The notes beneath the pieces are model-generated. The model was not told the origin of the DNA and made no database searches. It saw only the letters and a program-made list of their open reading frames with translations. DNA of 64,000 nucleotides from Gymnogyps californianus. Lineage: Eukaryota; Chordata; Aves; Accipitriformes; Cathartidae. The first letter of the stretch is position 1, and each line of letters begins with the position of its first letter. The stretch is taken from contig NC_059473.1 of NCBI RefSeq assembly GCF_018139145.2, positions 63,842,707 through 63,906,706 on the forward strand, read 5' to 3'. A program made the position numbers and the translations under genes. Shown here in pieces: positions 39,001 to 46,959 of this stretch.

Positions 39001-42000
39001 GTGACAAAGTGACAAACAGCTTTCATTCAAAAATAGTAAGATTGTGTCAATTTTATCATCTGAATATACACTGGTCACGGCAACTAAGAAGACAGAGATG
39101 AACACCTTGCACTGTATCATATCTACAGATAAACAAGCGTTGTACTGAAATCTTGTAAATGTAGAAATCCTCATGAGACTTCCTCAAAATATATGGGAAT
39201 CCAAAAGGTTCTGTTATAAACATTTTGTTTTTACTTGCTTCTCTAATGTCTAAAAAATTCTTTGTTCCTTGACTTTTGACAAAATTCAATTTTAGAGGTC
39301 AAGTGCTTTATGTTGGCTGCTGTTGTTCATATGGGTTGCAACTGTATTATTTCTCTTTAAATGGGTAAACATATTTTTTCAATTAGGAAGAGACTGTGAG
39401 AAAGAGGGGGGACTCTGAACACATCAGAGAAAAGCAAAAAATTAGAAGAAGTAAAACAAGAGGTCTTTAAAATTTTCCACTTTGAGTCAAGATTCCATTC
39501 TTCAACCACCTGCACAAGTGCAGAAAATCAGTGCAGAGCCCTGTTTACAGAAGAGGTGCTCATGTGCTTCTTTGGCTAATGCAGGTAATGAAATATAAGA
39601 GGTTCTGGGACACCAACTTTCTATGTCACCTTGCTGTGGGGTTTCCTCTTCTTTGAACATCACTTGAGGTGATGGAGGCTCAGTTTCCAAATCATAAAGT
39701 TCCTGCACAATTCTTGGCATCTTGAAGAACACTAGTCATGCAGTTTCCCCCCCATTCCAAAATATATTTCTTTTGATACTGTTTGAAAGAGATTACAGAA
39801 TTTAAGAATTACGCAGAATATCCCACTTATATACCAAATTATTCCATTACACCAAGTTCTGGAGAAACTAGGGTTTCAAAGACCAGTTAGGTAACAGAAT
39901 ATTAGCCTTAATAACAGGAAGAGCAATAGATTAAATCCAAATTTAAGATGAATTTAGATGTGTTTCTCTTCACAATTTGCAGCCTTTATTGGGGTCATCA
40001 ATCATCGTTATGCAAACAAACATCTTGGCATCTTTTATTAGGCCTCCTACAAGTTCTTAGGAAATGACATGTTGTGTTCTGTTTCGCCACAAAGTCGTTA
40101 TCGTTTCAATATGAACCTTCAGTTTGCCACTTCAATCTTTGTACAGTAGCACAGTCAGGACCTTTTTTTCCTAAAACTGCAAATGTTCTATAGCTGATTA
40201 TAGTTTCTCCAACAGGAAATGGTACATCCCCTCCCCCTTCACTCCCCTTGAGAAAAAGCAACACAACCTGTAATAACAGCAAACCCAGCTTTCATTTATC
40301 ATCTTAATGATCCCTTCTCCTTGTTCTTTCTTTTCCTCTAGTCATTTGGAAAGTATCCTCAGTGTTATCTTCAATACACCCTTTCCCTTTTCTAATCAGG
40401 GAAAAGAAGGTGGGGTGGCAGCATGGGTCACGCATCATTTGGAAACTTTTAAAGGGACATTCTCAGTTGAACTGAATCTCAAATCTGTATTAAAAAAATA
40501 AGTTACAAACCTGTATAATCAGGTCAGTGTTCACTAAGACTTTGTGTGTGAAGCACATCTAGCTTTCTGTTTGCTCTGCTTGCTCTCATGAGTTCTCCTG
40601 AAGCATTCATAACCTAAACTGCTGCATTTTGTGCATATGAGAGCACGTGCATCAATCAGTTTTGCATTCTGGCTTTCATTTTCTACAAACGTAGCATAAA
40701 AGCTAAACAAGGAGCATAAATGGCAGGAAGTAGAATATACTTTTCAATCTACCTTGTTATTAAATTTTGCAGATAACAATCGTCAAACACTTAAAAATGC
40801 AATCAATACCCCGAACGAAAAAACTTGCTGTTATTTGATGAAAAGGGGGAGCCAGACTGACTTCCAATGACAGGAAGAATTTTTGAATACAGTGAAGTGT
40901 TACTAGAAAACAGAACGATCTTTGTGCTGAAACATTATTAAGAGAATCCCAATTCCTCTTCCTTGAATAGGTAACTGAAAGCAAGGCCATAGGCTGACTT
41001 CAGTTCTGGAAATGTTCTTCCCATTCAAACCAGACACAAGCTAACCGGATTAAGAAGCCCGTGTGCCTTCGGGATGTTGATGAGTATCTTTTGGATGTGC
41101 TTATCCATGAGGAACTAAGGGAGGTATTATGTAGAAATGATGCAGACCTCATAAGATCTCTCCCTTTCTAATTTAATAACCATCTGGAACTTTGGACTCA
41201 TCTCCACGGGCTGGGTTGGGATCCGAGTAATCCAATCAGCCCTTGAAACTTCCTCACAAGACTTTTAGTGTCCTAATTTAACCTGGGTCAGAAATATCTA
41301 AAAAGGCATCTCTCACTCCCACTTCTTTTTCTAGCCAAAGGCAACAAAACAAGACAGTTAACCAAACTCTTTTTAACCTCACTCATTTGGGTTCAGGTTA
41401 CTTGATGGTTCAGTTTTGGGTTGGTGGCTGTGGTTAAGTTTTATTTTCTCTGGAGATGGGCCCTACCTGAAAGCCCTGGAGTGTTCAAAATCCAAAACCA
41501 AAAATGAATGTAAATTTTGCAAATGGACCCTTCTGTAGACAGGCAGAAACCACAGATTCAAACATCCACAGACTTTGGTTCTTTGAGATGGAGACTTTTT
41601 CATGAGTTCGTATTTTCCCTTACTAACCCTGACAACACTTTTCATTTCTGTAGTACCCAATTCATCACGTGCCTGCAAAGCATCACTTTATTTGCAAACA
41701 AACTGAAAACCATAGCATTTTGCTTGACTCAAATCAGACAGCAAATCAAGGACAGAGACTGAATGGTACCTAGTATCACTGTTTATCACCAGCTGGTACT
41801 AAAAGTATATCATCTACACTAACTTGATTTGCTAAGCCAAGCTTAAAGCAGGTAGGGTTCTTTTGGACTCAATTTCTGCCTGCATGACAATATCAAGATC
41901 CTAGGTAATACACAGATATACCTTTGGAGTGTCTACAGACATGTTTTGACCTTTCAGATATTCTCAGATCCCGCTCTTATGTTCCTGTTGTGCAAGGTGT

Positions 42001-45000
42001 AAGGAAACAGAAATCTCTTTGGGTAACACTGTTTTGGTACAGATACTCCACTTTGCAGATCACATACTATGTCCTTTCCCTTTCCTTGTTATCCCTCCTA
42101 CATCAATATATAGAGAAGTGAATTCTATCAGACACTGGAATACTGTGGATGGCTTACTGAAAACAAGTGCGTGCAAGACAATGAAAGCCATGGTACTGTG
42201 ACAAAAACAAAGCACCCCTAATGAAGAATTTTTCAGGAAAAGTTAAAAATACAAGCAGAAACAATTTTAATTATATTACTCCATGACAGACATATTTAAA
42301 TATAGTCAATTAGAGGCTAATAATTTTTTCATTTGCAAGCAAAAATTCCATCCAGAGAAAAGCTTAGCATAAACAAGAGGCGAACTGGAGAATCACTGTT
42401 TAAGTCTTAAGAATCTCCTTGTCTTCTGACTTAAAGCTTGACAAGCAAATTTGTAAATAAAAAGTTACTCATCTCAGATGTAAACTATGTTATTTTGTTA
42501 CTCTCCTTAATTTCACCTGGCAATAAAACAAAGTATGTAACATAATTGGAGCAGGGTGAGGTCTTCTTGGTTATTGCTGCATGATTACCTACAATTCTAG
42601 ATTTATCGCAAGGAATTCCCTCAAACTTTTGGTTAATGCAATGAAGAAATGTACCATTACGGTCACCAGCACAGCTCATAATGAGATAATGAAATCTATT
42701 TTAATCAATGCATATTAGTCACTGGTAGGATCTGGTTCAATGACTCACGGAGCAACTTTGTCAATCACAGAACTAAATTATTGCTGCCTTACCCTACAGT
42801 CCTTTATTTCTCAAATCCAAACATGCTTTGCTAAAAGGAAAATTGGATCAAGTTAATTTTCACTGCAGAAATGTTTCAAATTCTAAATTATTAACCTGCA
42901 AATATTCAGTTTAACTCCTTTTCTGTCCTGTGAACACAAAAAGGTTCATTTAATTCACAGAAATGCAGAAGTGCCAATAAACTGCCATCATTAATTTCAA
43001 CCTGTGTTATGTTCAGTTACAAGCTAGTGCTACCGAGTTCAGAGTCAAACCTTCCTAAAATTTGTGAGGTTTGGTTCGGAATCAATCTTACACCATTTAT
43101 ACGTTGTATTCAGCTGCTCAATGGCACCTAACGCTTGCCTATTCCATCCCATTACTCCTTCTGGAAAATAAGTTTCTAATGCTAAGTCTTTTTTACTTCC
43201 GCTGCTCCCATTTTAAGGAATGCCTTATTTGCACCCTCTCCCCATTTTCCTATAAACCTATAGGGCTGTGCAAAACTTGTATGTTTTAGTTTAGGAGTTT
43301 GTAAAGTCTGAATATTTGTTCAGAAGCACCCTAGTGAACCTGGAGCCTCAAGTCTGCCACGTCCAGCTTATTTTTTTCTGGGGTCTATCTGCAGCCATCA
43401 GGAGCGGAAGGTCCCCTTGTCTTATTACAGCAGGACTGGCTAACAAGCATCAGCTGCCGCAGCTTCCCCAGGGAGAGGAGCTGCAACGTAGCTTCCCCTC
43501 AAGCTTCTGGCTCAATACCGTCAACATAAACAAGTATCTGGTTGGTCATGCAGGTCTCCACAACTTGCAGGGATTGACTCAAGAGGCTGAGGCAAACATA
43601 CGCTCCTCGCAATGCAGAACCGAGGAGTTCTTGGTGACACAGGGATATTTTACATTCAATTTTGTATTCCAGAATCATCTTAAGAGTCCCAAAGCCCACC
43701 AGTGCAACTACACCTCAAGGAAAGCTTGCAACTAGGCAGAGAAAAGACAGGAAGATGCTAAAGCCTTGCATCTCCTCCAGACAGAATCCTGCAAAATCCT
43801 CACGGTCCTGACAGCCTGGCACTGACAAGGTGAAATAACACTCGCTAACTTTCTATATATTGCAGAGAGGCACCGGAGGAATGTGTAGATGGCATCACAG
43901 ATGTTAGCTCAAACAGCAAGAAGCCAACATTAATCCAGTTGGCTTTGATTAGGGCTACAGAAGATCCCATTTTCAGAGCGCAGGAAGTTTTCCTATCCAA
44001 AAAGACTTAACGGTGTCTTAAGTTACACAGCGATGTTACTGCAGGACTCCAGAAAAAAAAAAGATACGGTCTACTCGGTGTTAACCCTTAATAGCCACAG
44101 TAGGGAAAAATCCACTAGTTTGACTGAATCTGTAAGTACGTTAAAAAAGTTACATTTAAGTAACCTTTAGCCTGACATTAAATAGCAATGCCCTGAATTT
44201 TTTTTAAATGTCAATTTTCAAAATGAATGTCAACTCTGTTCAAGAATGAGGTTCAGTGTTTTCCCCTACTTTAAAACAAGGGTGGTACTGTTATTTGGAA
44301 TAATATTTCAGATGGTAGAGGGAACAATCACTGTTTCAGCTCAGTTTGTCTGAATTAGTGAGAAGCTGGAGTAATGTTTATGCTGCATTTCTTTATAACT
44401 TCTGAGGATATTTACCATAAAATTTTCTCTGCGTCATCCCTCCCTTACTGTAACAGCTTTCAGTATACAGTTGCTGCCTGTCAGTTATTGCCCCAAACAA
44501 ATGTAACATGGTGCCAAAATTTTACTGCAAGTATTAGTTAGGCACTTTTCAAAAAAGTTTGCAGTGGTGACATTTATATATGTTTCTTTTTGATAGGATG
44601 TGCAACACCATGGTTTTTGCTGCTTATATGGTATGCACAGCAGAAATGATTTGACAGATAGATGTATAATATAACAAATAATATAAAAGTCTGTTTACTT
44701 CCTGGCAAAACACGTCTGCGTGCTCTGACACTGAGCATCTTCATTTACCTGTAGGTCACCGAGTGAGCCAGGTCCAGTGCACTTGCCACCTACAAAATTA
44801 GTAGTCAAGTGCCTAGAAATCTCACTTCATTTTGCACTGAAAAACTAAGCCAACACCACTCCCTAGGCAGAAAGCAGTGAATACATAAAAAACTAAAAAC
44901 AGTGGGAAATCCAAAATCAGTATCACTGCTTTTCCTTACACAGAGATCATGATCAGCCGTAGTGCCTTCTTTCAGATTACAGAAAAGCAGTAGAAAGAAA

Positions 45001-46959
45001 GAAAAAGTCAGAGGTCCCCGGGAGAGAGAGCACAGGAACATAAAACCCCAGGTGTCCCACCTCCGTGGGACCAGAGATGCATGCAGAGAGAGGCACTGCC
45101 TTTAAGTTCAGCAGTTACAGGAGAAGGGTTATGCAGAGTGCCCTGCTCCTTGTATGATCAAAGGCTGAGTATTCACTGGTACATCTCTTGCCATGGATCT
45201 CTCCCTAGACAGCCCACGGACTGCACCAGCACTTCCCAGAAGCTAGCAGGATTTCAAGGATGGCAGGATTCATCTACAGGGGATAAAAGTGAAAGCGCTA
45301 TCGCCAGAAAAAAGAGCTGAAAAGTTTTTAGTTTCTTTAACCAGGGAGAGGAAAGAACATAGGACGAGAATTTTAAATAACGTGTATGTATCCAAAATAA
45401 AAAGGAAATAATTTAGTCACACTCGAATGTGTATATATATTCACATCTACTTCATGAATGAAAAGAAGTGTTTTATTTTCTCTCAGTCTTTGTAAGGGCA
45501 TCAACAGTAATATTTCCAGCTAGCCTAAAACAGGTTTTTCTTCACATTTTTCATTGGCAAGCCAGGACTAAATTATCCTCAGAGCTCTGCTCAACCAGTA
45601 CATTATTCCCTTTGTCCTGGCAAAACTGCTGGACATACCCCTTACGTCTTTCTACCTCAGCCTCAGCAAGCACTCCAATGGACTTAGGACCTAGGAAATA
45701 CCTTTTATCGACAAGACTGAAAGCAAGCACTTTGCCAGGCGGCAGTAACTTTGCCAGCTTGGGCGAATGCAGCCGATCACAGCCCAAGTCCTCCCGTTCC
45801 TATCAGCCCCTCTTTTCTCCTGACTCCCAGCCAGACCTCACCCTTTGCAGTTGGGCTTCTTCCCCCGCTCCCTGCCACCTACCTCCCTTCCCCTTCCCTA
45901 GGCGCTTGGGCAAGCAGTTACAAAAAGGAGATGTAAAACTTGGCTTGATAATTGCTTTTTAATGAAAAGCATAATCGCTAGAAGCTTAAAAGTGTCATCA
46001 CTAAACAAACTGTCGGAGTTTTGGTCTGTTTTGATGAAGACGGTGAATAACTTTTGTTTCAAAGGTTACATGGAGCCGTCTGTGCAATACACAAGGACAC
46101 ATCGAGATCTGCCTGTGTCTGAACACTGGAGTTAACACAGCATCCAGACTGAATGCTACATGGCCCAAAACTAAGTGTCCTCTGTTTTTTAATTTTATTT
46201 TGTTTTTTGTTTTTTTTACACACTGGCTAATGGGTCTGCATCAGTATAGAAAATCCATCAGGTGAAAAAAACCCAACAGGATCTCGATTTTTTTTTTTTC
46301 TTTTAGATTTGCCCTCCTTTATTTACAACAGTGGCAAAATAACTTCAATCAAAATGAGGTTAAGATTATTTTTAACAGATGTTCACTGCTGGCCTGACCC
46401 AAAATCCATTGACGTCAATGAGAAGACTCCATGGGGCTTTGGATTGGGTTCTAATTGTTGGAAAAATTAATGTTATTGTAAACCACTGGTCAGTGCTGTC
46501 ACATGCTCCCCTTCTGTGCCAATTCTATATGACCGGATAACAGACTCACATAAATCTGTTCCAACTGTTGGCTAAGAGGCTAAAGGACACAGAGGTTTAT
46601 CTTTTTAATTCTGAAGCATCCCCTGTCCCCCCCAGCACACCCCATGGCACTACTGTATTTACTTGACAGACTCAGCATTATGGACAGTATTCATACAATC
46701 AAAACATTTCACAGTCAAACACTGGGTGGGAATAATAGAATTATTAATGCTGACTGTGTGAAGACAGCTGAACTACAGATATGTATGAAATGAGATACTT
46801 TGGTTAGTATACTTGCAATACAGATTTGTATTTATTTTTTTTTAAATACAGACCTGAAGGAAGGGTTGCACTTACTGTTAAGAAGACGGAAGTCTATGAA
46901 CGGGTAGGAGCCGCGGCGCTCGGAGAGAACCCCTGTCTGACCTCTCACCCGTGCATCTC
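11816..46959 (-). CDS. PDE7B: PDE7B gene, 11 3'-terminal coding exons (partial)
   Basis: cAMP-specific high-affinity 3',5'-cyclic phosphodiesterase, which hydrolyses cAMP to 5'-AMP in the cytosol. The CDS joins exons 46959-46876, 33576-33425, 32155-32092, 29862-29767, 28064-27964, 26442-26311, 20162-20071, 18992-18848, 16797-16701, 12668-12588 and 12033-11816. Every intron has GT/AG ends and all phases agree, giving the end of one Gly codon, 419 codons and TAG. Catalytic features, in human numbering by my alignment from memory: His173 and His177 ([12 protein letters not shown]), His213 and Asp214 (AHDVDHPG), Asp323 (KCADICNP), and the purine clamp Gln374/Phe377 (QIGF). Runs such as [20 protein letters not shown] and [20 protein letters not shown] separate it from PDE7A, which differs at many of these positions. 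The exon(s) for about residues 1-27 are missing and should lie beyond 64000. No frameshift or internal stop was found, so the gene appears functional. Confidence 0.96.
12034..12587 (-). other. PDE7B: PDE7B intron (last)
   Basis: A 554-bp intron between the SIQI exon and the terminal exon, and it interrupts the QIGF clamp motif. It contains an 8-G run at about 12497-12504. Nothing else was recognised. Confidence 0.9.
12588..12668 (-). CDS. PDE7B: PDE7B coding exon with invariant Gln, residues ~349-376
   Basis: 81 nt. The acceptor is ggtttttttgcag|GTGACC and the donor is CAGATCG|GTAAGT. It encodes [20 protein letters not shown] then TIPSIQI and the first base of Gly. The Gln of SIQI is the invariant residue that recognises the nucleotide purine. 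Split codons match both neighbours (G|GT and G|GG). Confidence 0.96.
12669..16700 (-). other. PDE7B: PDE7B intron
   Basis: A 4032-bp intron. It holds a (GTTT)n microsatellite at 13961-13991 and otherwise unique-looking sequence. Short open frames on both strands show no domain or splice support. Confidence 0.9.
13961..13991 (+). repeat. (GTTT)n microsatellite
   Basis: About five uninterrupted GTTT units preceded by a T-rich lead (tgttgttttt). It lies in a PDE7B intron. Confidence 0.9.
16701..16797 (-). CDS. PDE7B: PDE7B coding exon with third metal ligand, residues 317-349
   Basis: 97 nt. The acceptor is cttctttgctttcag|ATTGCA and the donor is GGCAAG|GTCAGC. It encodes [20 protein letters not shown] then [12 protein letters not shown] and the first base of Gly. 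Asp323 in KCADICNP is the remaining metal ligand. The donor GTCAGC departs from the GTRAGT consensus at +3 to +6, the weakest 5' splice site among the exons seen. Confidence 0.96.
16798..18847 (-). other. PDE7B: PDE7B intron
   Basis: A 2050-bp intron. It holds the 51-bp tandem duplication at 18682-18794 close to its 5' (donor) end and a T-rich run near 17693. No other element was recognised. Confidence 0.9.
18682..18794 (+). repeat. 51-bp tandem duplication (two full copies plus partial third)
   Basis: Copies at 18682-18732 and 18733-18783 differ at only one base (ctgAtgtcc versus ctgTtgtcc). An 11-base partial third copy, aggaaatactg, follows at 18784. The near identity implies a recent duplication or ongoing minisatellite slippage. 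The array ends about 53 bp from the exon boundary at 18848. Confidence 0.95.
18848..18992 (-). CDS. PDE7B: PDE7B coding exon, residues ~268-316
   Basis: 145 nt. The acceptor is taattgcag|ACAGGAC and the donor is CTTCAG|GTAACT. It encodes [60 protein letters not shown] is a conserved PDE7 catalytic-domain segment. A 51-bp intronic tandem duplication starts about 53 bp past its donor end, between 18682 and 18794. Confidence 0.97.
18993..20070 (-). other. PDE7B: PDE7B intron
   Basis: A 1078-bp intron. It contains a T run at 19615-19627 and a 9-bp-arm palindrome (ctgcaactt/aagttgcag) at 19335-19354. Nothing else was recognised. Confidence 0.9.
20071..20162 (-). CDS. PDE7B: PDE7B coding exon, residues ~238-268
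   Basis: 92 nt. The acceptor is ttcctccctag|AACGTT and the donor is GTGAC|GTAAGT. It encodes [20 protein letters not shown] then [10 protein letters not shown] and two bases of Thr. SVLENHHWR is near-invariant in PDE7 enzymes and lies close to the active site. The splice sites match consensus well. Confidence 0.96.
24951..24976 (+). repeat. 13-bp perfect tandem duplication
   Basis: agtcccctggctt occurs twice in direct succession in intronic sequence. Confidence 0.95.
25700..25885 (+). mobile_element. ancient CR1/L3-type LINE 3'-end fragment
   Basis: The order 'cttgccagagctgggaggat', then 'ggctgctcttagaaacagga', 'tactggtctagatagtctgt' and 'ggtgtgacctgcagtggctg' follows the 3' UTR of amniote CR1 elements, whose consensus (from memory) includes 'gacaggatactgggctagat' followed by a 'tctgacccagtatggc'-type tail. 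The terminal octamer repeat is lost. It is an inactive relic. Confidence 0.65.
26311..26442 (-). CDS. PDE7B: PDE7B coding exon with HD motif, residues 194-237
   Basis: 132 nt, exactly 44 codons in phase 0. The acceptor is gtgattcag|CTTGCC and the donor is TACCAG|GTAAAA. It encodes [52 protein letters not shown] supplies the metal-binding His (about 213) and Asp (about 214). As a symmetric exon it could be skipped without a frameshift, but that would remove the metal site. Confidence 0.97.
26682..26736 (-). other. candidate cryptic/poison exon (unproven)
   Basis: On the minus strand, gaatcttttag|ACTATG opens a 55-nt segment ending GATAGAG|GTAAGA, a near-consensus donor. In the PDE7B frame it reads [18 protein letters not shown] with no stop. 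Because 55 is not a multiple of three, inclusion shifts the next exon to a TGA at 26381-26383. It has no counterpart in the PDE7B protein I know. The acceptor pyrimidine tract is weak, and the match could be chance. Confidence 0.25.
27390..27413. repeat. perfect 10-bp inverted repeat, 4-nt loop
   Basis: AGCCACAGCA and TGCTGTGGCT surround AATA, and a ggctcagc direct repeat overlaps the outer edges (27385-27392 and 27410-27417). It lies in an intron with no known role. Confidence 0.75.
27964..28064 (-). CDS. PDE7B: PDE7B coding exon with catalytic His motif, residues ~160-193
   Basis: 101 nt. The acceptor is ggttcccag|TTATGG and the donor is CCTAAG|GTAATG. It encodes [20 protein letters not shown] then [23 protein letters not shown] contains the general-acid His (about 173) and the first metal-ligand His (about 177) of class I phosphodiesterases. 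It ends on a codon boundary and joins the LANFLTP exon directly in frame. Confidence 0.97.
28065..29766 (-). other. PDE7B: PDE7B intron
   Basis: A 1702-bp intron. Its 5' end (high coordinate) carries the triple tandem GTAAGT donor. A short (GTCT)n run sits near 29433. Nothing else was recognised. Confidence 0.9.
29767..29862 (-). CDS. PDE7B: PDE7B coding exon, residues ~128-160
   Basis: 96 nt. The acceptor is tgcttttag|GAAACAG and the donor is TTTTTAG|GTAAGT. It encodes [20 protein letters not shown], then [11 protein letters not shown] and the first base of Val. These are helices of the catalytic domain N-terminal to the metal site. The donor is followed by two further in-tandem GTAAGT hexamers four bases apart, an arrangement discussed in the findings. 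Confidence 0.95.
31129..31133 (+). repeat. target-site duplication, left copy (CATGT)
   Basis: It matches CATGT at 31722-31726 on the other side of the solo LTR. Confidence 0.8.
31134..31721 (+). mobile_element. solo endogenous-retrovirus LTR (avian ERVL-like), antisense to PDE7B
   Basis: A 588-bp element beginning TGTCCTGGTTTTGGC and ending GGTTAAACCATGAGG, matching a common LTR of bird genomes as I recall it. It has LTR architecture: a TATA box TATATAAA at 31406-31413, an ATTAAA poly(A) signal at 31592-31597 and an ATT-rich stretch at about 31531-31575. Direct repeats CATGT flank it at 31129-31133 and 31722-31726. A 5-bp target-site duplication fits an ERVL-type (class III) integration. 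The final bases are GG rather than the usual CA. No gag, pol or env sequence lies nearby, so it is a solo LTR left by recombination. Confidence 0.88.
31722..31726 (+). repeat. target-site duplication, right copy (CATGT)
   Basis: It matches CATGT at 31129-31133. The 5-bp length supports an ERVL-type integration. Confidence 0.8.
31751..31770. repeat. perfect 8-bp inverted repeat
   Basis: TTCCAGAC and GTCTGGAA are separated by TGAG, 24 bp beyond the LTR target-site duplication. No function is assigned. Confidence 0.7.
32092..32155 (-). CDS. PDE7B: PDE7B coding exon, residues ~107-128
   Basis: 64 nt. The acceptor is gttttcttctag|CATATG and the donor is AAATG|GTAGGT. It encodes [20 protein letters not shown] then N and the first base of Gly, the start of the catalytic fold. 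[13 protein letters not shown] is the family-conserved helix region at the N-terminal edge of the PDE domain. The donor GTAGGTAAT is suboptimal at +3 to +5. Confidence 0.94.
32156..33424 (-). other. PDE7B: PDE7B intron
   Basis: A 1269-bp intron. No repeat, transposon or coding segment was recognised. Confidence 0.9.
33425..33576 (-). CDS. PDE7B: PDE7B coding exon, residues ~56-106
   Basis: 152 nt. The acceptor is gcttttcacag|ATACTACAC and the donor is GCAAGG|GTAAGA. It encodes [20 protein letters not shown], then [20 protein letters not shown], then [10 protein letters not shown]. The basic [18 protein letters not shown] segment is a PDE7B hallmark. The first codon is split (A|AT, Asn, where human has Ser by my recollection) and the exon ends on a codon boundary. 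Entering in phase 1, it could also accept an alternative first exon (see 39630-39720). Confidence 0.95.
33792..34080 (+). mobile_element. ancient amniote MIR-like SINE relic
   Basis: The left part (acttggaagatctgagttca, caacagactttaatgtgatc, then caggctaagtcact) matches the tRNA-derived half of amniote MIR elements. The right part (cattaccttgctacctcaca, then ggagtgtcactggaatatac and the following 50 bases) matches the downstream half up to the conserved 'ctacggtgatgg'-like segment. About 100 bases lie between the halves that the usual consensus lacks, including 'agcctaaatgactaggc'. Family assignment is from memory. Confidence 0.65.
37298..37341 (+). repeat. 22-bp imperfect tandem duplication
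   Basis: gtatgaattacatagacata is followed directly by gtatgaattacatacacatt, at a period of 22 bp. Intronic. Confidence 0.85.
39630..39720 (-). other. candidate alternative first coding exon of PDE7B (unproven)
   Basis: The minus-strand ATG at 39718-39720 (context caagATGc, in-frame TGA upstream at 39736-39738) opens a frame reading [20 protein letters not shown] then [11 protein letters not shown] donor-like CAGCAAG|GTGACA follows after 91 nt. The phase (one spare base, G) fits the acceptor of the next PDE7B exon at 33576 (G|AT gives Asp). Composition is charged and coding-like. Unspliced, the frame runs 72 codons to a stop at 39502. Alternative N-termini are known for PDE7 genes, but I do not recognise this sequence. 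Chance remains possible. Confidence 0.25.
46391..46452. repeat. palindromic amniote-repeat relic
   Basis: 'cctgacccaaaatccattga' followed by 'cgtcaatg' and then 'ccatggggctttggattggg' form imperfect inverted arms around a 'cattgacgtcaatg' core, as in the widespread reptile/bird repeat with a 'ttgaagtcaatgg' motif. The core also contains a TGACGTCA CRE-like palindrome at 46410-46417. Confidence 0.45.
46876..46959 (-). CDS. PDE7B: PDE7B coding exon, residues ~28-56 (5'-most exon seen)
   Basis: 84 nt. The acceptor is ttttgcag|GAGATG and the donor is AACA|GTAAGT. It encodes [20 protein letters not shown] followed by FIDFRLLN, the N-terminal regulatory segment ahead of the catalytic domain. The [12 protein letters not shown] run is shared with PDE7A and PDE7B of other vertebrates. 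It starts with two bases that complete a Gly codon and ends with one base of an Asn codon. Because it opens mid-codon with a good acceptor, a further coding exon must lie upstream. Confidence 0.93.

Larger units (their letters stand above)
33577..46875 (-). other. PDE7B: PDE7B large intron
   Basis: A 13.3-kb intron. It holds a MIR-like SINE relic (33792-34080), a 22-bp tandem repeat (37298-37341), a candidate alternative first exon (39630-39720), a protein-like minus-strand frame near 45551-45796 beside a pyrimidine-rich tract (45788-45900), a palindromic amniote relic (46391-46452) and T-rich runs near 46190-46300. The rest is unremarkable. Confidence 0.85.

Noticed and set aside
38806..39174. 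122-codon minus-strand open frame
   Set aside because: Composition rich in Phe, Arg and Ser with no motif; overlaps another chance frame on the plus strand.
43316..43735. 139-codon plus-strand open frame
   Set aside because: No recognisable domain and no supporting splice or promoter signals; open by chance on both strands.
45468..45962. 164-codon plus-strand open frame, the longest in the window
   Set aside because: Low-complexity Ser/Pro/Leu composition arising from the pyrimidine-rich tract; no domain and no promoter or splice context.
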